Positions 55,182 to 63,857 of a DNA stretch of 64,000 nt are shown piece after piece. Source of the DNA: DYHD01 sp037445375 (lineage in GTDB: Bacteria; Nitrospirota; Thermodesulfovibrionia; Thermodesulfovibrionales; Dissulfurispiraceae); contig JBBIKS010000009.1 in the NCBI GenBank assembly GCA_037445375.1, forward strand, positions 1 to 64,000, in the 5' to 3' direction. The first letter of the stretch is position 1. Every line of letters begins with the position of its first letter. Under the pieces are notes generated by a model, which was given only the letters and a program-made list of their open reading frames with translations, was not told the DNA's origin and did not search any database. The translations under genes were made by a program, and so were the position numbers.

Positions 55182-56621
55182 TTATACCAGCATCAGTTCC
55201 ATCTGAAATGACTCTTCTTTTGGGAAATGGATAGGATAGTTATTGTTAAAACAGGCAAAACAATAATTTTCAGGTTGCGGCAAGACTTCTTTAAGTCCAT
55301 CAATCGTTAAATACGAAAGGCTGTCTGCAGTAATATATTTCCTAATTTCTTCAACCATGTGAGAGGAAGCGATGAGTTCCTGTCTTGTGGGCGTATCAAT
55401 ACCATAAAAACAAGGTCCGATAGTAGGCGGTGAGGCTATGCGCATATGCACCTCTTTAGCGCCTCCGACTTCCCTGACCATTTTAACTATTTTCTTGCTC
55501 GTAGTTCCCCTGACTATTGAATCATCCACAACCACAACCCTTTTCCCTTCGAGCAAAGCCCTGACAGGATTAAGCTTTATTTTCACACCAAAGTGCCTTA
55601 TATTCTGCTTCGGCTCGATAAATGTCCTTCCTATATAATGATTTCTTATAAGCCCAAAATCAAAAGGTATCTGACTCTCTTCAGAAAACCCAATCGCAGC
55701 GGGAACGCCGGAATCAGGCACTGGTATTACTAAATCAGCCTCTGGCGCTGCATCACGAGCAAGTATCCTGCCGAAATTCTTTCTTACAGTATTTACGCAG
55801 TTGTGATCAAATATAAAGCTGTCAGGACGCGCAAAATAAATAAATTCAAAGACGCAGAAGGCTTTTTTGTTGGTTTGCAGCACATTAAAAGAGTGGAGAC
55901 CTTTATCGTTGATTACCAATATCTCACCCGGCTCTACATCCCTCATGTAATTAGCACCTATCAGGTCAAATGCGCATGTCTCGGAAGCCACTACATAAGC
56001 CCCGTCCACCATGCCTAAGCACAATGGCCTCACACCAAAAGGATCTCTTGCCGCGATAAGCTGTGATTCCTCAAGAAAAAGGACACTAAAAGCGCCCTTA
56101 ACCTTAGAAAGAGCATCCTTTATTCGTTCAACAGGGTGGTCGAGGGTTGACCTCGCTATAAGATGAAGTATCACCTCACTATCAGAATTTGATTGAAATA
56201 TTGCGCCCATTCGCTCCAGTTCATGCTTAAGATATTGGGCATTTATGAGATTTCCATTGTGGGCAATTGCTATGCAGCCTAATAAATAGTTTACCAAAAA
56301 AGGCTGAACATTTTTTATCGAACTGCTCCCGGCAGTTGAGTATCTGTTGTGTCCTATTGCAGAATGCCCCGGAAGTTTCTTAAGCCTTTTTTCAGTAAAG
56401 ATGTCAGCAACGAGCCCCATTGATTTATCAAGGTAAAAGTTTTTCCCGTCAGATGAACAGATCCCGGCTCCTTCCTGACCGCGATGTTGAAGTGCATAAA
56501 GACCAAGATAGGTTAAATTCGCTGCCTCAGCATGTCCATAAACACCAAAAACACCGCATTCTTCATGAATGTCATGGAAGATGTTATCTATTGACATATT
56601 TTTTGGTTTTTCATATTGCAT
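55182..56621 (-). CDS. purF: Amidophosphoribosyltransferase PurF (Fe-S type)
   Basis: 479 residues. The N-terminal Ntn glutaminase has its nucleophile cysteine in EECGVFGVYGH after a short propeptide of about 21 residues. The phosphoribosyltransferase domain has the PRPP loop VVVVDDSIVRGTTSKK. Cysteines in FCVFEFIYF, GPCFYGIDT and CFACFNNN match the four ligands of the B. subtilis-type 4Fe-4S cluster, so the enzyme is probably oxygen-sensitive and propeptide-processed. It catalyses the first step of purine synthesis. ATG 56621 has AAGG upstream; ATG 56597 is an alternative. Confidence 0.96.
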   Translation of the reverse strand: MQYEKPKNMSIDNIFHDIHEECGVFGVYGHAEAANLTYLGLYALQHRGQEGAGICSSDGKNFYLDKSMGLVADIFTEKRLKKLPGHSAIGHNRYSTAGSSSIKNVQPFLVNYLLGCIAIAHNGNLINAQYLKHELERMGAIFQSNSDSEVILHLIARSTLDHPVERIKDALSKVKGAFSVLFLEESQLIAARDPFGVRPLCLGMVDGAYVVASETCAFDLIGANYMRDVEPGEILVINDKGLHSFNVLQTNKKAFCVFEFIYFARPDSFIFDHNCVNTVRKNFGRILARDAAPEADLVIPVPDSGVPAAIGFSEESQIPFDFGLIRNHYIGRTFIEPKQNIRHFGVKIKLNPVRALLEGKRVVVVDDSIVRGTTSKKIVKMVREVGGAKEVHMRIASPPTIGPCFYGIDTPTRQELIASSHMVEEIRKYITADSLSYLTIDGLKEVLPQPENYCFACFNNNYPIHFPKEESFQMELMLV

Positions 56622-56656
56622 TAAAGCCTTGTAGTCATTTATTCTAACATAAATAC

Positions 56657-58666
56657 ATGAACATTTTTACATTAAAAAAGATATTCACCCCAAAGGGCGA
56701 CCAGCCTCAAGCTATCAGAAAATTATCAGAAGGGATTAAGAAAGGACTAAAACATCAGGTTTTGCTTGGCGTAACTGGTTCAGGAAAGACCTTTACTATA
56801 GCTAATGTTATACATAAAATCAAAAAACCGACATTAGTAATTGCACATAATAAAGCTCTTGCTGCGCAGCTTTATGGTGAGTTCAAGGAGTTGTTTCCTG
56901 AAAATGCGGTAGAATTCTTTGTGAGCTATTATGACTATTATCAACCTGAGGCATATATCCCGTCGTCAGATACTTATATCGAAAAAGATTCCATGATTAA
57001 TGACGATATAGACAGGCTGAGACATTCTGCTACCATGTCCATTCTCGAAAGAACCGATGTGATAGTCGTGGCATCTGTATCCTGCATATACGGCATCGGA
57101 TCTCCCGAAGATTATCTCGGTATGCATCTTTTCTTGGAGCAAGGCATGAGAATCAAAAGGGATGACCTCCTGAAGTCCCTCGCAAAAATGCTATATAACC
57201 GCACTGATCTTAATTTCAGAAGGGGCTGTTTCAGAGTTAGAGGTGATATCATTGATATATACCCGGCATTTTCTCAAGATATGGCAATCAGGATGGATTT
57301 CTTTGGAGATGATATTGATACAATTTCAGAGTTTGATCCGTTGAGCGGCAGAAGAATGAGAAACATCAGCAGGATAATTCTATATCCAAACAGCCATTGG
57401 ATTACACCTTATGATAAAGTTGAACGGGCATTCAAAACCATAGAAGATGAGCTAAAAGAGAGGATAGAGTTCTTCAGGGAAAGAGGAGAATTAATTTTTG
57501 CTCAGAGGATCGAACAAAGAGTTAGGTTTGACTTGGAAATGCTTATGGAGTTTGGCTACTGTCATGGGATAGAGAACTATTCAAGACATTTAAGCGGAAG
57601 AAATCCCGGAGAGCCGCCTTATACTTTAATTGATTACATTATCAGCGGTCCCTCACAAGGCGATTTCTTGACTATAATAGACGAATCACACGCTACTGTC
57701 CCCCAGATTGGTGGTATGTATGAAGGAGACCGATCAAGAAAACAGACGCTTATTGATTATGGTTTCAGGCTTCCTTCTGCTCTTGATAACAGGCCACTTA
57801 AATTTCCGGAGTTTGAGAGACGGATGAATCAGGTTATCTATGTTTCTGCAACACCCAGCAACTACGAACTTAGCAAGTCCGAAGGATTTGTCATAGAACA
57901 AGTCATAAGACCTACAGGTTTATTAGATCCTGAAATGATTTTGAGGCCTGCAGCAGGGCAGATTGATGACCTCTTGGGCGAGATTCATAAGAGGATTAAT
58001 AAAGGCGAGAGGGTATTAGTAACGACCCTAACCAAGAAAATGGCTGAAGATATTACAGATTATTATACAGAACTCGGTATAATGGCGAGATATTTGCACT
58101 CGGATATAGATACCCTTGAGAGGATCGAGATAATGAGGGATTTGAGGCTCGGGAAATTTGATGTCCTAATTGGTGTAAACCTCCTTAGAGAAGGGCTTGA
58201 CCTGCCTGAAGTTTCTCTTGTAGCAATACTTGATGCTGATAAAGAAGGTTTTCTCCGCTCCGAACGTTCCCTTATTCAGACGGCAGGACGGGCGGCAAGG
58301 AACATTAATGGAGAAGTAATACTCTATGCTGATAACCTTACTGGATCAATAACCAGAGCTATGAATGAGGCAAAGAGAAGAAGAAAAATCCAGAAAGAAT
58401 ACAACAAAAAAAATAATATCACACCTGAAACAATCAAAAGCCAGATAAAAGATATACTTGGCTCGATTTATGAATCAGATTATTTCTCATCACCTCTGAC
58501 AGCTGAGGAGATTACTGAATATGGGATTAGCGAAGATAAAATAAGAGAACTCGAATCGGCAATGAAGGAAGCTGCTAAAAGACTCGAGTTTGAAAAGGCA
58601 GCAGAGATAAGGGATAAGATAAAATTACTGAAAAATAATATCCTGAAAGTTGGCATTAAAAAATGA
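56657..58666 (+). CDS. uvrB: UvrABC excinuclease subunit UvrB
   Basis: 669 residues. Walker A is at 38-45 (GVTGSGKT). The beta-hairpin region is FVSYYDYYQPEAYIP, followed by DESHATVPQIGGMY, YVSATPSNYELS, GVNLLREGLDLPEVSLVAIL, QTAGRAARN and the C-terminal UVR motif (ESAMKEAAKRLEFEKAAEIR). It is standard length and complete. It verifies DNA damage with UvrA and recruits UvrC; neither is in the window. It is divergent from purF across 35 bp, so promoters for both must lie in a very short space or inside the genes. Confidence 0.98.
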   Translation: MNIFTLKKIFTPKGDQPQAIRKLSEGIKKGLKHQVLLGVTGSGKTFTIANVIHKIKKPTLVIAHNKALAAQLYGEFKELFPENAVEFFVSYYDYYQPEAYIPSSDTYIEKDSMINDDIDRLRHSATMSILERTDVIVVASVSCIYGIGSPEDYLGMHLFLEQGMRIKRDDLLKSLAKMLYNRTDLNFRRGCFRVRGDIIDIYPAFSQDMAIRMDFFGDDIDTISEFDPLSGRRMRNISRIILYPNSHWITPYDKVERAFKTIEDELKERIEFFRERGELIFAQRIEQRVRFDLEMLMEFGYCHGIENYSRHLSGRNPGEPPYTLIDYIISGPSQGDFLTIIDESHATVPQIGGMYEGDRSRKQTLIDYGFRLPSALDNRPLKFPEFERRMNQVIYVSATPSNYELSKSEGFVIEQVIRPTGLLDPEMILRPAAGQIDDLLGEIHKRINKGERVLVTTLTKKMAEDITDYYTELGIMARYLHSDIDTLERIEIMRDLRLGKFDVLIGVNLLREGLDLPEVSLVAILDADKEGFLRSERSLIQTAGRAARNINGEVILYADNLTGSITRAMNEAKRRRKIQKEYNKKNNITPETIKSQIKDILGSIYESDYFSSPLTAEEITEYGISEDKIRELESAMKEAAKRLEFEKAAEIRDKIKLLKNNILKVGIKK

Positions 58667-58718
58667 GTGAGCAGATAAAAAAGCTTTGCAATACCGCTTT
58701 AGGTCTAAGGAGGGTGAG

Positions 58719-59400
58719 ATGGCAATTATCAAAGAGAAGGCTCTTATTCAAAGTATAATTAATGTATTTGAAGCAGGTGCGCCAGAAGGCAAATATGACA
58801 AGCTCGTCATATACGATGATGGCGTAAACGACTCTCACCAGATAACTTATGGCAAGAGCCAAACTACAGAACAAGGCAATTTATCACGTTTAATTGATAT
58901 GTATGTTGATAATGCGGGCACATTTGCAAATGATTTTGTACCATATCTTGAAAAGATAGGTAAGTATCCCCTTGTTGATGACGAAGACTTCAAAAGACTA
59001 CTTATAAGAGCCGCCCGTGAAGATAAGATAATGCGGGAAACGCAGGATATTTTTTTTGACGAGGTCTATTGGCTGCCTGCCATGCAATGGTTTGAAAGGA
59101 ACGGCTTTAAATTACCTCTAAGCAGGCTTGTGACATATGATTCCTATATTCATTCAGGTTCTATTCCTATGTTTTTGCGTAAAAGGTTTATTGAGCCGCC
59201 GCCTGCTAAAGGCGGAAATGAAAAAAAAATGGGTTGCTTCTTATGTCGAAACTCGCCACCAGTGGCTTAAGTATCATGAAAAACCTATACTACGCAGGAC
59301 AATTTACCGCACCCAAACTTTTATAAATGAAATAGCAAGAGAAAATTGGAAACTCGATAAACTTCCTATTAATGCTAATGGAGTAAATGTAACCAAATAG
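58719..59400 (+). pseudogene. GH46 chitosanase-like hydrolase, frameshifted at a poly-A run
   Basis: It starts at ATG 58719 with AGGAGG 5 bp upstream. The first part reads YDKLVIYDDGVNDSHQITYG, KSQTTEQGNLSRLIDMYV and so on, resembling GH46 chitosanase/lysozyme-superfamily proteins (DSxQITYG and TTEQGNL blocks). At the A9 run at 59221-59229 the frame is lost. With eight A's the protein continues as KKWVASYVETRHQWLKYHEK ... TFINEIARENWKLDKLP to the TAG at 59398-59400. The intact product would be about 226 residues without a signal peptide. Either it is a true frameshift, polymerase slippage makes both forms, or it is an error. The TAG belongs to MITE A8. Confidence 0.65.
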
Positions 59401-59503
59401 AGTCTGTTTATAAACTACCTATTCAGGACCCCCACCCTTACCCTCCCCGTCAAGGGGGGGGGTAAGGGTGGGGGTGATTTTAGACTTATAAACGGACACT
59501 AAA
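59396..59503. repeat. Family A MITE-like element, copy A8, at the hydrolase stop
   Basis: The ends are AATAGAGTCTGTTTATAAAC and TTATAAACGGACACTAAA. The core is a long C/G palindrome (CCCCCACCCTTACCCTCCCC ... GGGGGGTAAGGGTGGGGG). The left end supplies the TAG of the preceding reading frame. The right end abuts a family B element. Confidence 0.8.
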
Positions 59504-59613
59504 TCGAGCGATTCCTTTAGGTATATTGCCGAAGCATCCTATTGGATTCCCGTGAAAAAGGGGAACCAAAGTCTTTTTATGAACAATTAGACAAAGAATA
59601 ACTCAATTAAGGG
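59499..59613. repeat. Family B MITE-like element, copy B5, abutting A8
   Basis: Left end CTAAATCGAGCGATTCCTTT, right end GAATAACTCAATTAAGGG. The core is TTGGATTCCCGTGAAAAAGG. Tandem placement with A8 shows that the two families use the same sites. Confidence 0.65.
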
Positions 59614-59652
59614 TACATATAAAATCCAGAAAAAATGCTATAATCAATCGTC

Positions 59653-60201
59653 ATGAAGATATGCCCATCATATCTCTCATTCATTCTATATAACCCCATA
59701 AGAAAGGCATTAACAGACAGAAGAAGGGTCTTAGATGAATCAGGTATAACGGAGTCTTCAGAAGTACTTGAAATCGGAGCTGGAAATGGATTTATAACAG
59801 AAGCCATTGCTCAAAGAGCAAAAAAAGTGTATGCTAATGAACTTCAGCCCAGTATGATTAGAAAGTTAAAAAAGCGGGTGAGAAGATTTAGCGATAAAGT
59901 AGAAATAATATTTTGCGATATAGCCAGTTGTGATATTGAAGAAGAATTTGCGGATATTGGTATAATGTATTACAGTTTTCATGAAGTAAGCAATCAGGCA
60001 GGGGCAGTTAATAACATCTCAAAAGCGATAAAAAGCGGAGGCATACTTTCCATATACGAGCCAACGATAGAAATAAACAAATCTGCAATGCAGAAAACTA
60101 TAAAAATGTTTCAAGATGCCGGTTTCCAAAAAGAAATCGAGCGGCATGGCTTTTTTACAAGATTCGTTAAGCTCAGAAAAGGTAAACAAGAATTTCCTTA
60201 A
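59653..60201 (+). CDS. Class I SAM-dependent methyltransferase
   Basis: 182 residues with a Rossmann methyltransferase fold: VLEIGAGNGFITEAIAQRA (motif I, residues about 38-56), VYANELQPSM, VEIIFCDIAS and GGILSIYEP. The substrate is unknown. The short N-terminus (MKICPSYLSFILYNPIRKAL) resembles small-molecule/UbiE-like methyltransferases rather than RNA enzymes. It lies alone between repeats and a tRNA gene. It could alternatively be a KsgA-like relative, given the IGAGNG motif, but it is too short. Confidence 0.8.
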   Translation: MKICPSYLSFILYNPIRKALTDRRRVLDESGITESSEVLEIGAGNGFITEAIAQRAKKVYANELQPSMIRKLKKRVRRFSDKVEIIFCDIASCDIEEEFADIGIMYYSFHEVSNQAGAVNNISKAIKSGGILSIYEPTIEINKSAMQKTIKMFQDAGFQKEIERHGFFTRFVKLRKGKQEFP

Positions 60202-60237
60202 ACTCGTTACTTAGTTCATTACTTAAGACTTGAAAAA

Positions 60238-60313
60238 GGGCGGTTAGCTCAGCTGGGAGAGCGCCAGAATCGCACTCTGGAGGCCGAGGGTTCGATCCCC
60301 TTACCGTCCACCA
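60238..60313 (+). tRNA. tRNA-Ala (anticodon CGC)
   Basis: A 76-nt cloverleaf with CCA encoded. The acceptor GGGCGGT/ACCGTCC contains the G3:U70 wobble that defines alanine tRNAs. The D-arm is GCTC-AGCTGGGA-GAGC. The anticodon arm is CCAGA ATCGCAC TCTGG with CGC at positions 34-36. The T-arm is GAGGG TTCGATC CCCTT. It reads GCG codons. Confidence 0.95.
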
Positions 60314-60384
60314 TTTTTTTGATAGCTTACCCTCACATAACCCTTTGCGAACAATTGTCAGGCCCGAGGCGAGCACACTATAGG

Positions 60385-60444
60385 AAATGCAATAACAGTG
60401 TCATTGTGTTTTGTTAAACTTACCATGACACTGTTATTGCATTT
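60385..60444. repeat. Perfect 20-bp inverted repeat with 20-bp spacer
   Basis: The left arm AAATGCAATAACAGTGTCAT (60385-60404) and right arm ATGACACTGTTATTGCATTT (60425-60444) are exact reverse complements. It lies 70 bp after tRNA-Ala and is followed by GAAAAAAACCGCTCAATTTA, a family B right end. It could be a terminator for a convergent pair or the remains of a mobile element. Confidence 0.75.
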
Positions 60445-60492
60445 GAAAAAAACCGCTCAATTTAGGTATAAGCAACCTAATTAACTCATTAA

Positions 60493-60975
60493 CTAACAGC
60501 CTTCGGGTTTCTTTTTCTTAGGTTTTTCTTGAGCCTTTTCAGTCTCAGTCTTTACATCATTTTTCTTTTTTACATCTTCTGTTTTCTTTGTTTCTGTTTT
60601 AACTTCTTCTTTCTTTTTTGGTTCAACAACCTTTTTTTCTGCAAACAGTTCCTTGCCCGCAGCCTTCAAGTCTTTGTCAGAGATTTTCTTGTGCAATTCT
60701 GCCTTCGTTCCCTTCCTGATTAGCTTTACCATCTCATCTGTGTTTTTAATTCCTTTGGCTTCATTAACCTTTTTGACATCCTTATCGCCCTTGTGGCATT
60801 TTGCACACTTAGCCTCTACTATTGATGCAGTTTTTGCGCCCTTTGCCGTTGTAGTTACTGTGTCAGTCTTTTTTTCTACCTTTGGCTCTTTTGGTGCCCC
60901 AGAGCTGCCAACTGCGATCCCCCAAAAAGCAAATACCAATGCAAATGACATAATTAATGATATAGCCTTCTTCAT
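60493..60975 (-). CDS. Small monoheme c-type cytochrome with Lys-rich tail
   Basis: 160 residues from ATG 60975, with AAGGAGGTCTGAG upstream; a frame extending to 61035 lacks such a site. The signal peptide covers about residues 1-24 (SLIMSFALVFAFWGIAVGSS). A single heme-binding CAKCH is at 57-61, then EMVKLI as a possible axial-Met region. From about residue 110 the tail is almost all Lys/Glu/Val/Thr, ending PKKKKPEGC. It is probably periplasmic. The tail could bind peptidoglycan, nucleic acid or an acidic redox partner. It stands alone. Confidence 0.85.
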   Translation of the reverse strand: MKKAISLIMSFALVFAFWGIAVGSSGAPKEPKVEKKTDTVTTTAKGAKTASIVEAKCAKCHKGDKDVKKVNEAKGIKNTDEMVKLIRKGTKAELHKKISDKDLKAAGKELFAEKKVVEPKKKEEVKTETKKTEDVKKKNDVKTETEKAQEKPKKKKPEGC

Positions 60976-61081
60976 CTCAGACCTCCTTGTTGTTAAATTA
61001 AACTTAATTATATCAATAAACATGCCATAAATCATTAAAGAAGTTTAAAGACAATTATCTTGGGCAGATATGCTAAATGCT

Positions 61082-61217
61082 ATGAGTCTGTATATAAAGT
61101 CTAGTTTTTTGTCATTCCTCAAGCAAAGCGAGTCGGGAATCTTTCTTAAAGAACGATGCTGGACAAGCCAGAATGACGAAAAAACACAACTTGCACAGTT
61201 TATAAAAAGACACTATT
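61082..61217. repeat. Family A MITE-like element, copy A9
   Basis: Left end ATGAGTCTGTATATAAAGTC, right end TTTATAAAAAGACACTATTT. The core GTCATTCCTCAAGC ... AAGCCAGAATGAC is shared with family B copy B2. It is joined back to back with A10, sharing the ATTTAGAG junction. Confidence 0.75.
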
Positions 61218-61359
61218 TAGAGTCTGTCCATAAACTATAAAATCCCCCTCACCCTTGCCCTCTCCCGCAAGGGGAGATGGTTGTTAAATAAGCCCCTCCC
61301 TTGACGGGAGGGGTTGGTGGAGGGTGAATAGTCGTAATTTATAAAAAGACACTATTTAA
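61212..61359. repeat. Family A MITE-like element, copy A10
   Basis: Left end TTTAGAGTCTGTCCATAAAC, right end TTTATAAAAAGACACTATTT. The core has AAGGGGAGATGGTTGTTAAA and CCCTCCCTTGACGGGAGGGG. It is tandem with A9; the whole 61.04-61.41 kb gap is these two elements. Confidence 0.8.
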
Positions 61360-61409
61360 GATTACTTATCTGAGGAATTTCTTCCCTAGAAAGTCAAAAT
61401 TAAGAAATT

Positions 61410-62033
61410 CTATACAACAAAATTGTTTAAGTTCTTATAAACAAACATCACGAAATCATAACTCATTCTGTCATGCCTGATTGAGACATAGGGCGAGAGT
61501 TTTTTGAGTGCAAATTGGAGCAAATCATCTGGATATGAATAATAGAGATCAAAATCCTTTTTAGTGTTATTTGCAGATAGCCCGTTGTAAGCAAGGGCAA
61601 TTCTGCAGTGCCTGAAGAGTTTTAAAGATAATATCTTTGATAGTCTGTTCAAGCCCCTCCACCTTAAGATTGAATACACCGCAAAGAAATATATAATCAA
61701 AATCTTCAGACAAGTCCTCTTTATCTATATCAAACACATCAAACTTACATTCAGGGTATTTATTGCTCGCAACTGTGATTAGCTTGTCATTTACGGTGTA
61801 GTTCACCTCCATTTCCTTATTTTTAAGAAATTCATAGAAATCCCCTTTGCCGCATCCAAAGTCGAGTATCTTTTTGCCTCTAATATCTCCAATATCCACA
61901 AGGCATTGATAATGCAAGATTTGTCCTGCCTTAGTCTATCTCGCAGCTTCTGGCCGATCACCTTGCAGTGATAGATTTGAGCTAAAAAATGATATTACAT
62001 ATTCTTTTGAGAGTTCGTCTATCGTTTTGAAAT
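61410..62033 (-). pseudogene. Decayed class I SAM-dependent methyltransferase
   Basis: Homologous sequence can be followed in pieces. YFKTIDELSKEYVISFF and GDRPEAAR precede an in-frame TAG (61936-61938). TKAGQILHYQCLVDI, KKILDFGCGKGDFYEFL and FDYIFLCGVFNLK follow. Near 61620 a one-base shift in an A4 run moves to another frame, continuing LFRHCRIALAYNGLSANNTK ... YSYPDDLLQFALKKLSPYVS ... MSYDFVMFVYKN. No start codon is apparent at the 5' end. Motif I of the SAM site (DFGCGKGDF) is intact, so the decay is recent. It follows another broken gene. Confidence 0.75.
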
Positions 62034-62041
62034 ATGACTAA

Positions 62042-63091
62042 TCAGACTAAATCCCTGATTGCTCTTAAAAAACCTTCTTCGTTTTTACTTGCTCTATACG
62101 CATTGAAAATCTTTTTTATAGTCAAAGAGCATTTTGAATAGACCTTTCCCCTCGCATCCTCAAGAATTCCCCAGTCTCCATTCAGAGCAAAACTACAAAA
62201 AGCCCCTTTCAGTTCTGGATAAACAGCCTTATGAAACATCTCGGTTAATGATATATAAAAGCCGAGACCTCCCCTATCTTCCATATCTATAACCTTTTTA
62301 ACCGGTCCGTATTCAGATGTATCTGCAAGCATGTCCTTAAGTCCTCTTAAGAAATACTCCGCCTTTCGGTCTTCAATCTGATAAATAATATTAGACCATT
62401 GCTATGTTGCCTCATATGCCTCTGCCAACTCATGATTAAGAATAATATCAGAATATCTGAGGGCAAGATTTTCGAGCTTTACCTCAAGTTCAGTATTTAT
62501 ATCATCTTCAGCAGTAATGCCAATTACTGAAAAGATATCTACAAAAAGACTTTATTTTCTGCATTTCAACTCTAAAAACATTTCCCATAAAAGAGACCTT
62601 AACTGTTCAAGTCTGATAAATATTTCCTTGCCCTGAAGCATGCCTGATGATGCATAGAGGTCCCGGGCATATTCCCTCTGTATTAGATATATCTGATAAT
62701 CACCCTTTTTAGTACAGGAATGAATTTCTCCAAAGAAGAAAACTGGTTTTTTATAAAGCCCTAATCCAGCACCATAAACAAGATTCTCATTTCTGAGATA
62801 AGGGTTGATATTAGACGCTTCAAATGGATTCACGCTGAAGCCCTTGATATCAAGATTCTTAAAATTATCTTCTTCTATCTTAGCCCATAAAGCCTCTTTT
62901 GCATTTATCCATTCACCAATATCATTTTGATTTATCCTTGACCATGGGCTTATGTTATGTTCTGACTTATAAAGCTCCCTTAGTCTAAGGAGAAGTCCGC
63001 AGAGAGAAAAGTATCCCCAGTATTTTGCATCGGAAATATCGCAGTTATGCTTTATCTGTTTTGTTATGTTGGCTATGTTGGCTATGTTCAT
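62042..63091 (-). pseudogene. Broken gene, Sfum_1244-like family, with two in-frame stop codons
   Basis: A single frame of 349 codons runs from ATG 63091 to TGA 62042 and is interrupted only by TAA (62552-62554, codon 180) and TAG (62402-62404, codon 230). The flanking peptide continues coherently through both (FLELKCRK-stop-SLFVDIF and EAYEAT-stop-QWSNIIYQ). The sequence resembles the uncharacterised Sfum_1244 protein family (YWGYFSLCGLLLRLRELYKS, WSRINQNDIGEWINAKEALW, MEDRGGLGFYISLTEMF). I am moderately sure of that name. The start carries a 9-bp tandem repeat encoding NIANIANI. The family function is unknown. Confidence 0.7.
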
Positions 63092-63093
63092 GA

Positions 63094-63744
63094 TTATCTC
63101 TTTGCCTTATTCAGACGGGTTATTAAATATATCATAGATCCAATAATTATGAATGTTGCAGCTATATAAGGCGGTGTTAAAAAATCTTCAGGCAGAGAGT
63201 CATAAAGACCGAGCATGCCAAAAGCAATAAATATCATTGCAGCCACCCATTTTATCGTCTTTTCCGGTATTTTCCTGCCCATCAATGCACCCGCAAATAT
63301 CCCGAATGCATTAGCTATAACCATTCCTATTGTAGTGCCAAGCCATACAGGGACAAATACATTATAATCAGCAGCAAGGGCTATAGTGGCAAGTTGGGTT
63401 TTATCTCCAGTCTCAGCTATGAAGAAGGCAATGAAGACAGTCCAGAAAGGGCTAAATCTTTGCTTCTGGTTTTCACAAGCCATCTCATCGCCTTTGATAG
63501 TCCACAAACCGAATATGATAAAACCCATAGCAGCAGCAATCTTTATATAACTCATAGGAAAAACCGTTGTGAGATAGTTGCCTAATGCAACTGCAGCGAG
63601 ATGATTAGCAGCGGTTGCCAAAAAAACCCCCCACATTACGGTCTGCCAGCGGTAACGAGCAGCAAAGCATATTGCGAGTAATTGAGTTCTATCGCCCATT
63701 TCGGCAAGTATTACAAATATGAGGGATGTAAAGAAGGCTGTCAC
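63094..63744 (-). CDS. TMEM165/GDT1 family cation transporter (UPF0016)
   Basis: 216 residues with six predicted membrane helices and two copies of the family motif E-x-G-D-(R/K)-T: AEMGDRTQLLAICFAARY near the start and AETGDKTQLATIALAADY in the middle. Family members move Mn2+ or Ca2+ (MneA, GDT1). The central loop is short and charged (KGDEMACENQKQR). It starts at GTG 63744. The stop is 2 bp before the start of the broken Sfum_1244-like gene, so the three minus-strand genes probably formed an operon. No manganese riboswitch is evident upstream. Confidence 0.9.
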   Translation of the reverse strand: MTAFFTSLIFVILAEMGDRTQLLAICFAARYRWQTVMWGVFLATAANHLAAVALGNYLTTVFPMSYIKIAAAMGFIIFGLWTIKGDEMACENQKQRFSPFWTVFIAFFIAETGDKTQLATIALAADYNVFVPVWLGTTIGMVIANAFGIFAGALMGRKIPEKTIKWVAAMIFIAFGMLGLYDSLPEDFLTPPYIAATFIIIGSMIYLITRLNKAKR

Positions 63745-63857
63745 TAAATTATTATAATATAAGATAAGGCTCTTTAAAAGATAAAATGGATTAATGACTA
63801 AATCATAAATGCTGTTAAGTTTATATCATAATTTAATATCTCGCGCCATTACTGCAA

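Noticed and set aside
61936..62554. Stop-codon reassignment or selenocysteine/pyrrolysine insertion as explanation for the in-frame stops
   Set aside because: Both TAA and TAG are involved, other genes terminate at TAG and TAA, and the adjacent gene also has a frameshift; decay is simpler.
63745..63857. yybP-ykoY manganese riboswitch upstream of the GDT1-type gene
   Set aside because: The AT-rich leader shows no matching conserved loops.
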